Shown here one piece after another: positions 51,770 to 60,169 of a stretch of DNA of 64,000 bases. The notes under the pieces were generated by a model. The model did not search any database. It saw only the letters and a program-made list of their open reading frames with translations, and was not told the origin of the DNA. Within the stretch, counting starts at the first letter, position 1. Every line of letters starts with the position of its first letter. A program made the position numbers and the translations under genes. The stretch comes from Caldora sp965222765. Lineage in GTDB: Bacteria; Cyanobacteriota; Cyanobacteriia; Cyanobacteriales; Coleofasciculaceae. The DNA lies in contig CBDCVG010000044.1 in the NCBI GenBank assembly GCA_965222765.1, positions 75,639-139,638 of the forward strand, read 5' to 3'.

Positions 51770-51878
51770 TCTCCCCAGTTTAGCGTTAAAAGCGATCGTA
51801 TTCTCTTCTATATCCTTTTCAATTTCTTTGATCGATGTATATCTGAGATCTTGCATCAAGTCGAAAACTCACTTGTGA

Positions 51879-51905
51879 AGGCAGGCAACAGGCAACAGGC
51901 AACAG
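51879..51905. repeat. AGGCAAC heptamer array
   Basis: Three to four tandem copies of GGCAACA lie after the toxin gene. The rest of 51770-52067 shows no gene. Confidence 0.8.
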
Positions 51906-52024
51906 TGATAAGATTTGACGATTTCCGCATTGGAATTGATTGTTCTAACTGACCTTATTAAGTATTTATGTACTGGTGCAAGATGTGAGTATATAACAAA
52001 GTGAATTACGTCTAATGTGAATTA

Positions 52025-52055
52025 GATGCCCGACTTGTTCAAGAAGTCGGGCATC
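52025..52055 (-). terminator. Hairpin at the AEC transporter 3' end
   Basis: GATGCCCGACTT pairs perfectly with AAGTCGGGCATC (12 bp, loop GTTCAAG), 12 bp after the stop on the minus strand. The T-run is weak. Confidence 0.65.
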
Positions 52056-52067
52056 TGTAGACGCTGA

Positions 52068-52958
52068 TTAACTGTTAAGTAGTAACCACAATACTAAGGG
52101 TAGTGTAACGAAACTCATCAGAGTGGAAACAACTACCGTCCTTGCCAGACGGGGACCATCTCCTCCAAAGGCAACCAAGACAACTGTACTAATTGCTGTT
52201 GGCATGGCACTCTGTAACACTAATACTTGTAAATCTAACCCCTCCAACTGCAAAAGTTTACCAACGATGTAGGCAATAAGCGGTCCTCCCAACAAACGCA
52301 AACTAGCAGCACAGATTTCGTAAACTCCTACTTCAAAGCGAGTACTGGCTAATTGCATCCCCAGAATAATTAGAGCAACGGGAATGGCTGCTGCACCTAA
52401 CTGCTGAATCCCTTCATCTAGCCTTAGAGGCAGTTTGACTGAGAGTAAACGCAAGCTCAATCCCCCTAACATTGCCCAGAATAAGGGAAGCTTGAGAGTT
52501 AAACGCATCCCAAAGCTAATTCCACTCCCCTTAAGCAAAGCCGGACCAATGCCGAACATTAGCAGGCTAGAAGTAATCATATAGACTACAGCTCTTTCTA
52601 ATCCTGGTGTGTTGAAAACAAAGGCGCTTACAGGAAGACCTAGGTTACCATTATTGGGAAACAAAGTAGAAGTAATCAGGCTTTTTTGTGCAGGTTCTGG
52701 TAACTTACAGATTTTGCCCAGTCCCCAAGCCAACAGATATAGTAGCAAAGAGGTAATGAGAAGAGAGGCAATTAAACCCACACTAGTTTGAATAGACAGG
52801 GTTGTTCGGTACAAACTGTCTGCAACAAGAGCTGGTGCGAGGATATAAAGAGTTAGTTGAGAAAGGGTTTTATTCTCTAGGGATAAAGTACGAGCACCGA
52901 TGAAGCCAATCAAAATGATGAAGGCGACAGGAATGATGGCAGGTAAAAGAACTGTCAT
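52068..52958 (-). CDS. AEC (auxin efflux carrier) family transporter
   Basis: The 296-aa protein has about ten membrane helices in two inverted halves. The first starts LLPAIIPVAFIILIGFIGAR. The crossover motifs are LFPNNGNLGLPVSAFVF and LQSAMPTAISTVVLVAFGGD, typical of AEC permeases. Bacterial members export small carboxylates or amino acids. Substrate unknown. A MITE lies 48 bp before its start. Confidence 0.88.
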   Translation of the reverse strand: MTVLLPAIIPVAFIILIGFIGARTLSLENKTLSQLTLYILAPALVADSLYRTTLSIQTSVGLIASLLITSLLLYLLAWGLGKICKLPEPAQKSLITSTLFPNNGNLGLPVSAFVFNTPGLERAVVYMITSSLLMFGIGPALLKGSGISFGMRLTLKLPLFWAMLGGLSLRLLSVKLPLRLDEGIQQLGAAAIPVALIILGMQLASTRFEVGVYEICAASLRLLGGPLIAYIVGKLLQLEGLDLQVLVLQSAMPTAISTVVLVAFGGDGPRLARTVVVSTLMSFVTLPLVLWLLLNS

Positions 52959-53005
52959 GAAGCAATTGTTCCGTCTGCTTTGACTTTTTCAGCAAACCCT
53001 AAGTA

Positions 53006-53208
53006 GGGCTTGCTGCATAAGTGTGGAAGCTATACCATACCGTGCTTTCAATAACTTGTTGACCAAGCATTGTGCAAGGTTTTTGTCTATAGAAGCTCAT
53101 TTTCCTTGCACCGTAGTAGGAAATTCTCATTCCACCTACCACCTAACACCTAATACCTAACACCTAATACCTATGCCAACCGGCAATTACGACTTATTCA
53201 GCAAGCTC
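53006..53208. mobile_element. MITE family 2 copy with TAAGTA target duplication
   Basis: Ends GGGCTTGCTG and CAGCAAGCTC (one mismatch) are inverted and flanked by TAAGTA on both sides (53000-53005, 53209-53214). The interior holds CCTAATA heptamers and a TTTCCTTGCACCG segment shared with the other copies. It lies 8 bp from the vanY-like stop. Confidence 0.85.
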
Positions 53209-53215
53209 TAAGTAT

Positions 53216-54094
53216 TTACTCTTCCTGCTCCTTTGCCGGTTCTTCTGTCTCTATTGCTGGCTTTGATTGGGTACGAGTAAATTCTTGAGCTTTGTAGAAA
53301 GTTTCCAAACTGTGGGTATCGCCAACAAAGCGCCAGTGCCAAGGCTCATAACTAATTCCTTGAGGATTGTCTTTGGGGAAAGACAGCTCAAAGCTATAGT
53401 AAGGAGCCTGCTTTTCAAGCCACTTAAACGCAGCCGTCTTCTCAAAACTAGGACTTAAGTTGGTTGCTGGCGCATTAGCATCACCAATATCAATAGCATA
53501 GCCAGTGTGATGTTCGCTGTATCCAGGAGGAGCACTAACTTCCGCTCGCTTGCTTGCCACCTCTCCCCGTTGTGCCTTAATGCCAAAAAATAGATGGTGC
53601 TGTTGCTCCACAGAACGGAAGCCAGAAATGATCGCCAAGTTAACTCCATCTGCTTGTGCTGCGGCTAACATCTCTTGGAATTTCTTGGCAGCAGCAGCGC
53701 GGAGTTTGATGCGGTTATCAGCTGTGATTGCTTGCAGTTCAGAGGCTGGTGCTTCTTCGTACTCAAAATGTCCTAAAAGATCATCTGGTTGGCTTTCCTC
53801 GTCTGGCTCACTAACAGTTGCTGTTGCTTCTGGAGAGGCTTCTACCGCTGGCTGGGGTTCAGATAAGGGGATGGACATACCAACGATAAGTGAAATCGCG
53901 CCTAATCCCAAGGGTCCAACAATGAACAATAAGGGTTTTAACTTATTCCGACGTCTGACTTCTGGTGTATCCCGCAGAGCAACTGGAATATCATCACCTG
54001 ATGATGGGGAAACCTTACTTGGTTTTCGTGGAATACCTGCGTTATTCAACAACCCACTCCTACACTGAGAATCAATACTATAACCTACACGCAT
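53216..54094 (-). CDS. VanY-type D-alanyl-D-alanine carboxypeptidase (M15B)
   Basis: The 292-aa protein has a cytosolic N-terminus with PEVRRRNKLK, one membrane anchor (LLFIVGPLGLGAISLIVGMS), a Pro/Glu-rich spacer and a peptidase domain. The domain carries IISGFRSVEQQHHLFF, the zinc motif GYSEHHTGYAIDIGD and YEPWHWRFVGD. These are the zinc ligands and catalytic Glu of the VanY/M15B family. It trims D-Ala from peptidoglycan stem peptides in the periplasm. The C-terminal tail is acidic (EEPAKEQEE). Confidence 0.92.
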   Translation of the reverse strand: MRVGYSIDSQCRSGLLNNAGIPRKPSKVSPSSGDDIPVALRDTPEVRRRNKLKPLLFIVGPLGLGAISLIVGMSIPLSEPQPAVEASPEATATVSEPDEESQPDDLLGHFEYEEAPASELQAITADNRIKLRAAAAKKFQEMLAAAQADGVNLAIISGFRSVEQQHHLFFGIKAQRGEVASKRAEVSAPPGYSEHHTGYAIDIGDANAPATNLSPSFEKTAAFKWLEKQAPYYSFELSFPKDNPQGISYEPWHWRFVGDTHSLETFYKAQEFTRTQSKPAIETEEPAKEQEE

Positions 54095-54302
54095 TCTAGA
54101 CCTTCGCCAGCCTGAATCAAAACCACATTTGATGTAAATCAGATCTTGCAGCTGTTCTCTACGACAAAATACACTATTAAAAATTGTTAATCTTTTCTCT
54201 AAATTTACGCAGAATACTCCTATTCTCTTGGATTAACTATCAGCAGTCCAACCTCAAGACTACATTGCCCTCTTGAAGCATTGCGAGTTGTGAGTACTGC
54301 AT

Positions 54303-57300
54303 TCATTTTTGCTTAAGTACCACCAAAGTAATATCATCAAACACCTTTTGCTCTCCAATATGTCGCCGCACATCCTCTATCACTGCTTGTCTGATTAGTT
54401 CGCCTGATTGAGAAGAGTTGCGGCTGACTACTGATATTAACTTCTCTAGTCCATATTGTTCCCTATTCATATTTTCGGCTTCTGTAATGCCATCGGTGTA
54501 CAGTATCACCACATCCCCTAGATTAAGTTGCACCTTTTCAGTTGCAATAAAATCGACAATCTCTGCATCTAACCCAATAGGAAAACCTAAATCTATCGTA
54601 TCAATCTGTTCGATTTCACCATCAGCACGCACGACAATCATCTCTTCATGTTGGCCGCTTAAACTGAGAGTACCCTGATGGTAATCTAGTATTGCCAACG
54701 TCAGATTTTTATCGGAGTTCATGCGCTCCAGGTTGCGATAAATTGTTCGGTTGAGAGCATCTAGGAATTTCACCGGCTCAATTTCGTTAACTTCCTGTAG
54801 AGTTCTGACAGCAGTTTGTGTCATCAGCATTAATACGCCACTTTCTAACCCATGTCCGGTGACATCACCGATACCAATTTTCACCCCACCGTTATATGGC
54901 AGCACGTCGTAGTAGTCGCCACCAACTTCATCAGCAGGTTCCATAAATCCGGCGATTTCTAACCCTTCAATAACCTCTAATTCCGACTGCTTGGGTAAAA
55001 CCATCTGTTGCAGTTGCTTGGTTATCTCTAACTCTGCACTCAGACGGAAATTTTCCTCTTGGAGTTTTTCATTGAGGGCACTAATTTCCTGGTTTGCTCT
55101 TGCAAGTTGTGCGGTACGTTCTTTTACTTTGTCTTCTAGAGTTTGATAAAGACGGGCATTTTCAATCGAGATGGCAGCTTGGGCAGTGAGGAGGTTGAGA
55201 ACTTTAAGACGGTCTGAGGTAAATGCTTCTGCGGTAAGATTGTTCTCCAGGTAAAGGATACCAATTAATTTTCCTTGATTGAGGATGGGGCTGCAACAGA
55301 GGCTTTGGGGTGAGTTTTGGATAAGATAGGAGTCTCGGGCAAAAGTTGTATCCTGTTCAACATTGTTGATCAGCAGGACTTGTTGTGTCCGTTTAACGGT
55401 ATTAATAATGTTGCTGGGTAGGTTGTCAGTTTGCTCAAGGGGAATGGTGGATAGGTAACAGTTACCATCAAGGGATTGGGCAACAATTTCCCAAGTGCCA
55501 GAGTTGTTTAAAATTAAGGTTCCAGCATTAGCTCCAGCATTTTCGAGGACGATATACATCAATTTTGAGAGCAAGACATCGAGTTCGATTTCTTCGGAGA
55601 CAGCTTGAGAAGCTTTGATGGCGGAGGTGAGATCAAAGACAGAAGCCGCAGTGGTGACTTTACCAATATTTTTAGTGTTGGCTTGAAAGTTGCTGGAAGT
55701 CAGAAGCGGTTCGGCTTGCTGGAGAATCGGGCTCAGGAGTTGGGGATATTGCTCTTCTAGTTGTTCCGTCTTCACCTTGGCTCCCCATCGGGCATAGCAA
55801 TAATAGGCTTCTTGCATATACCCAGCGGCGACTTTTTCTTTACCCCAATCAAGGTAGAATTTGGCTGCTAGTTCGTTGGCGAGGGCTTCTTCTTGGATAT
55901 ACCCTTGTTCTTGTGCTCCGGAAATAGCCTCGTCGTATCGCTCCATTGCTGCCATTTTCTCACCCAATACCCGGTGTTTTTCTGCTTCTACTAAATGCCA
56001 TTTGTGTAAGTTATTTTCTGGGGCATGAACTGCTGCATTATTCAATATTTTTTGATTTGCTGCAATTTTTTCAAGCAGAGCTTGATACTCAGTTTTTGGC
56101 TGCGCAGCTATTTCAGCTAGCATCACCAACGATGAGTAGAAGTAAAAAATGTTCTCCCATGGTGTTGCAGCAACTCCTCCTAGGAATTTTTCTGCATTGA
56201 CAATATTTTGAAATGCTTGACTATAGTCTTGCAATAAATAGCCAAGCATCGAGCGGGCAATATAAAAATAAGATAAAGCCGTCACATCGTTAGCTTCTTG
56301 GTGAAGGGGCAGCATCTTCTCTTGATCATAACCTTCACCAACCAGAACAGAAGGGTCTTCAGAGCGTCCCAACAAATTATTGATTGTCTGAAGAACGATA
56401 TCAATCCAGTTTTTGGGAGTCCTCTTTTTGATACGTTCTAAAGCCTTGCTATTGGCAGAAAGTTCTTGTGCTAGGCTTGATAATTCTTGGCTACATAGAT
56501 AGCTATATGTTGAGTAAAATGAGAGGGTATAACCGGCGAATTCCAGATCTCCAGTTTCAAGAGCAATAGAATAACCTTGTTTAAAACCTTTTAGGGTGTT
56601 TCTGAGGTGCTCCTTGCCATGTTTAGTATGATAAACACATTGAATAGTTCGAGCCTGAATAGCTGTATCACCCCTTTCCAAAAGTTGTAATGCTAGTTCA
56701 CAAAATTGAGCACCAACTTCAATATCCTGACAAACACTACATAATGCTAAAGCATGTGTAGCGTAAGAAAAAGCAGAAAATGGTGCGTTTCCATATTTGA
56801 GGGATAAATTTACTTGTTCAAAACAAACTAATACTGACAAATTTGGCTTAGATGTGTAAGTGGAGGGGAGCAGATTGATGAGAATTTTTATTGCTGCTAG
56901 CGCCTTCAGATCGGTCATCACAGGTAAATCAATTAAGCTACTGGGATGACGCCCGCCCAAGTTGTCTCTCACCTCATTCAACCACAGCTCAACATCAGAA
57001 CTATCTGGCTCTTGAGGAAACTGACGGATGCCTAGCTTCCCGAGAATCACCATTGCTGTATCAATCGATTCCTGAAAGCGACTTTGGGCTCCTAGTGCCT
57101 CGATTGTGACCTCATAAATTTTAATAGTATCGAGTAAATTGCGGGAATTTTCTAATCCTACATTGGCAAACTGCTCCATCTGTTGAAAGTCACCATTAAG
57201 ATAGGCTGACTCCATAGCAGACTGGTACAAGGCTAAAGTCACCTCATAATCCTGCTCCCAGCTATTTTCAGGCAACAATTCTATACCCAACAATAAATAT

Positions 57301-59654
57301 TCGATAGATGCAGCGAAAGCCGTGGCATTTTTGGCTTTAATTCCTGCTGCTAAATTCAGTTCACATAGTTGTTTTTTCTCTTGAAGATCGACAATTAAAC
57401 TCACTCCCGTATTGAGGTGATTAACAATATCAAACAGTTGCTCTTCTCTGTCTTCTACCGATGTATTTTCTAGAAGCAATCGACCAATCTTTAAGTGGGT
57501 TTTCTGTTTTTGGTCTTCTGGAATCAAGAAGTAGGCTGCTTGTTGTACCCGGTCATGCAAGAAACGATACCCTACTGTTACTGTTTTCTCTGCGGCATCT
57601 TCCACATCCCCTTGAAAAAATTTATAGGCTTCACTAATAGGTAGAATCAGACCTTCTTGTAGAGCTCTCCACATATCAGCAGCTACCTCTTCGGAAGACT
57701 CCTCACAAATCACTGCCAAGGTTTCTAGCTCGAACTGGTTGCCGATACAAGCAGCCAATTTCAACACATTCTGGGTTGCACTCGGCAATTTCCGCAAGCG
57801 TCCGGCCATAAATTCCACGACATCATCTGTCAGTGCTACATCCCGCACTTGCACTAGATCGCATTCCCAATAGCCTAGCTCTAGATTAAACTGAATCAGC
57901 CCATCCTCATGTAACCCTTTCAAGAACTGAGTCGTAAAGAAGGGATTTCCTTTAGTTTTTTGATAGACCAATTCAGTTAGGGGTTGGGCAAGCTGTTCAC
58001 TACAATTGAGAGTGTCTGCCACTAATTGATTGATATGATTCCGAGCCAATGGCTCTAGAGTTATCGTCGAAATTACCGCTTGAGTTTTCCCCAATTCTGC
58101 CAAACTCAGCATCAAGGGATGGGCAGGAAAAACTTCATTATCTCGATAGGCTCCCAGAAGCAATAAGTAATCTATATTACTATCACCCATTAATACTTCC
58201 ATCAAATTGAGGGAAGCTAAGTCTGCCCATTGCAAATCATCTAAAAACATCACCAGGGGATGTTCTGGGCTTGTCAAGGAGGTAATGAACTTGCCAAAAA
58301 CCAAGTTAAACCGGTTTTGGGCTGCACTTCCAGATAGTTCTGGCACCGGGGGTTGTTTGCCAATAATCTGTTCTAGCTCAGGAATCACGTCAATGATAAC
58401 TTGACCATTTTGCCCTAGAGCTTCGGTGATTTTCGCTTTCCAGTTGACTAAATCTGCATCTGATTCCCCCAGCAATTGTCTCATCAAATCTCGAAATGCC
58501 TGCAAGAAGGCACTAAAGGGAAGATTGCGATTAAATTGGTCGTATTTTCCTTTAATGAAGTAGCCTCTCTTCTTGACGATTGGCTTATGCACTTCATTAA
58601 CAACAGCAGTTTTCCCAATCCCGGAAAACCCTGCCACCAGCATCATTTCGACCCCCCTTTGTCCCCCCTTATTAAGGGAGGATGGAGATTCAGGGGGGTT
58701 AGCTACCCGCTCGAAGGCATCTAACAGGCTTTGTACTTCTGCTTCCCTTCCATAGAGCTTTTCGTGAATCAAGAAGCGATCGCAAGCATCCCGCTCCCCC
58801 AGCACAAACGAGGTAATTTCTCCCGTGCTTTCTAACTGTTGCAAACATCGCTCTAGATCGTGCTTTAACCCTAAGCTACTCTGATACCGCTCCTCAGCAT
58901 TCTTCGCCATCAACTTCAGTACAATTGCCTGTACCATCTCCGGCACTCCCTGTTCGCTATTCCCAGGAAACTTTACCTCTTGGGCAATATGGCAATGTAC
59001 CAACTCCATCGGATCGCCGGTTTCAAAAGGTAACTTTCCATTAAGAAGTTCAAAGAAGGTGACACCCAAAGAATAAAAATCCGTGCGGTAATCTATCCCT
59101 CGGTTCATCCGTCCGGTTTGTTCCGGGGAAATGTAGGCCAGGGTTCCCTCCAAAACATTAGGGTTGATCAATTGTTGTTGTTCTTTCGGTAACAAGCTGG
59201 AGATGCTGAAGTCGATAAGCTGTACTTGCCCGGTGTCAGGGTGAATTAGGATGTTAGCCGGTTTGATGTCTTTGTGGATGATGCGTTGTTGGGTGAGATA
59301 GTGAAGGGATTCGGCTAGTTGGATGGCGATGGAGAGAAATTTCATTAGGGAGTGCTTCAACTGCTGCCAATATTCCCACAGAGCGATCGCCCCTTCATCC
59401 GGCATTACCAGGGCATAACCATTACCGTAGCGTTCGAGAGCGAGAGGTTGAACAATGGTAGGATGTTCCAGATAACGGGTGATGACGTATTGGTTGCGGA
59501 ACTGAACTAACTCATCGAAGTTGGGATGAGGATTTCGCAGAACTTTGATAATTACAGGTTGCTCCGTTGTCGAGCTAATTGCTCGATAGACAAGGGTGCG
59601 ATTTCCAGCATAGAGTTGGTTAGTTTCTTGATAATAAGATAAATTGAGCATCAT
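54303..59654 (-). CDS. Giant Ser/Thr kinase - ATPase - GAF - SpoIIE phosphatase
   Basis: The 1783-aa protein fuses four signalling modules. Residues 1-275 form a Ser/Thr kinase (Lys37, IIHKDIKPANIL with Asp129, LIDFS with Asp148). Residues about 295-700 form an AAA16-type ATPase (GFSGIGKT 342-349, VMFLDDLQWADLASLNLMEV). A long helical TPR-like region of about 600 residues follows. A GAF domain lies near 1340-1480 (GTLILNNSGTWEIVAQSLDG), then a coiled coil and a PP2C-type SpoIIE phosphatase (MEPADEVGGDYYDVLPYNGG, IGDVTGHGLESGVLM, VILYTDGITEAEN). Most cyanobacterial relatives end in a histidine kinase instead. Residues about 320-335 (PPESPSSLNKGGQRG) come from an intergenic-type repeat. Confidence 0.93.
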   Translation of the reverse strand: MMLNLSYYQETNQLYAGNRTLVYRAISSTTEQPVIIKVLRNPHPNFDELVQFRNQYVITRYLEHPTIVQPLALERYGNGYALVMPDEGAIALWEYWQQLKHSLMKFLSIAIQLAESLHYLTQQRIIHKDIKPANILIHPDTGQVQLIDFSISSLLPKEQQQLINPNVLEGTLAYISPEQTGRMNRGIDYRTDFYSLGVTFFELLNGKLPFETGDPMELVHCHIAQEVKFPGNSEQGVPEMVQAIVLKLMAKNAEERYQSSLGLKHDLERCLQQLESTGEITSFVLGERDACDRFLIHEKLYGREAEVQSLLDAFERVANPPESPSSLNKGGQRGVEMMLVAGFSGIGKTAVVNEVHKPIVKKRGYFIKGKYDQFNRNLPFSAFLQAFRDLMRQLLGESDADLVNWKAKITEALGQNGQVIIDVIPELEQIIGKQPPVPELSGSAAQNRFNLVFGKFITSLTSPEHPLVMFLDDLQWADLASLNLMEVLMGDSNIDYLLLLGAYRDNEVFPAHPLMLSLAELGKTQAVISTITLEPLARNHINQLVADTLNCSEQLAQPLTELVYQKTKGNPFFTTQFLKGLHEDGLIQFNLELGYWECDLVQVRDVALTDDVVEFMAGRLRKLPSATQNVLKLAACIGNQFELETLAVICEESSEEVAADMWRALQEGLILPISEAYKFFQGDVEDAAEKTVTVGYRFLHDRVQQAAYFLIPEDQKQKTHLKIGRLLLENTSVEDREEQLFDIVNHLNTGVSLIVDLQEKKQLCELNLAAGIKAKNATAFAASIEYLLLGIELLPENSWEQDYEVTLALYQSAMESAYLNGDFQQMEQFANVGLENSRNLLDTIKIYEVTIEALGAQSRFQESIDTAMVILGKLGIRQFPQEPDSSDVELWLNEVRDNLGGRHPSSLIDLPVMTDLKALAAIKILINLLPSTYTSKPNLSVLVCFEQVNLSLKYGNAPFSAFSYATHALALCSVCQDIEVGAQFCELALQLLERGDTAIQARTIQCVYHTKHGKEHLRNTLKGFKQGYSIALETGDLEFAGYTLSFYSTYSYLCSQELSSLAQELSANSKALERIKKRTPKNWIDIVLQTINNLLGRSEDPSVLVGEGYDQEKMLPLHQEANDVTALSYFYIARSMLGYLLQDYSQAFQNIVNAEKFLGGVAATPWENIFYFYSSLVMLAEIAAQPKTEYQALLEKIAANQKILNNAAVHAPENNLHKWHLVEAEKHRVLGEKMAAMERYDEAISGAQEQGYIQEEALANELAAKFYLDWGKEKVAAGYMQEAYYCYARWGAKVKTEQLEEQYPQLLSPILQQAEPLLTSSNFQANTKNIGKVTTAASVFDLTSAIKASQAVSEEIELDVLLSKLMYIVLENAGANAGTLILNNSGTWEIVAQSLDGNCYLSTIPLEQTDNLPSNIINTVKRTQQVLLINNVEQDTTFARDSYLIQNSPQSLCCSPILNQGKLIGILYLENNLTAEAFTSDRLKVLNLLTAQAAISIENARLYQTLEDKVKERTAQLARANQEISALNEKLQEENFRLSAELEITKQLQQMVLPKQSELEVIEGLEIAGFMEPADEVGGDYYDVLPYNGGVKIGIGDVTGHGLESGVLMLMTQTAVRTLQEVNEIEPVKFLDALNRTIYRNLERMNSDKNLTLAILDYHQGTLSLSGQHEEMIVVRADGEIEQIDTIDLGFPIGLDAEIVDFIATEKVQLNLGDVVILYTDGITEAENMNREQYGLEKLISVVSRNSSQSGELIRQAVIEDVRRHIGEQKVFDDITLVVLKQK

Positions 59655-60169
59655 TATCAGGAATAAAAATTTTGTAGCATAGATAATTTTGATATATCCT
59701 CAATTATCCACTATTCGGCACAAATAGTCTTGCTCAAGACTTTAGCTGGCTTGTCGTACCCTGAACATCCCCAGTTGAATAAAAAAATCCATCATCAAAA
59801 GCTATCTAGGGCTTGCTGAATAAGTCGTAATTGACGGTTGGCATAGGTATTAGGTGTTAGGTATTAGGTAGTAGGTGGAATGAGAATTTCCCACGACGGT
59901 GCAAGGAAAATGAGCTTCTATAGACAAAAACCTTGGACAATGCTTGGTCAAAAAATCATTGAAAGCACGGTATGGTTAGCTTCCACACTTGTGCAGCAAG
60001 CCCTAGCTAAAGTAGGCAACAGGGAAGAGACTAGTATCGCTGCGCGGAATTAAGAATTAAGAATGAGAAGGATGGCGTGATAATACAAAATCACCTGAAG
60101 AATTTATTGGCTTTATTGGTCCAATTTATACAGGTGACAGGAATTATCTTGCTAAAATCTTCAATGTGT
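59655..60169. other. Intergenic region before the giant kinase gene
   Basis: It contains the kinase promoter region, a MITE family 2 copy (59809-60003) and a CTAGTATCGCTGCGCGG flank with AATTAAG heptamers (60031-60065). No gene is visible. Confidence 0.6.
59809..60003. mobile_element. MITE family 2 copy
   Basis: Ends GGGCTTGCTG and CAGCAAGCCC are perfect inverted repeats. Flanks are TATCTA and TAGCTA (5 of 6 alike). The interior holds TAGGTAT heptamers and GGTGCAAGGAAAATGAGCTT, shared with the copy at 53006 (complement). Confidence 0.85.
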
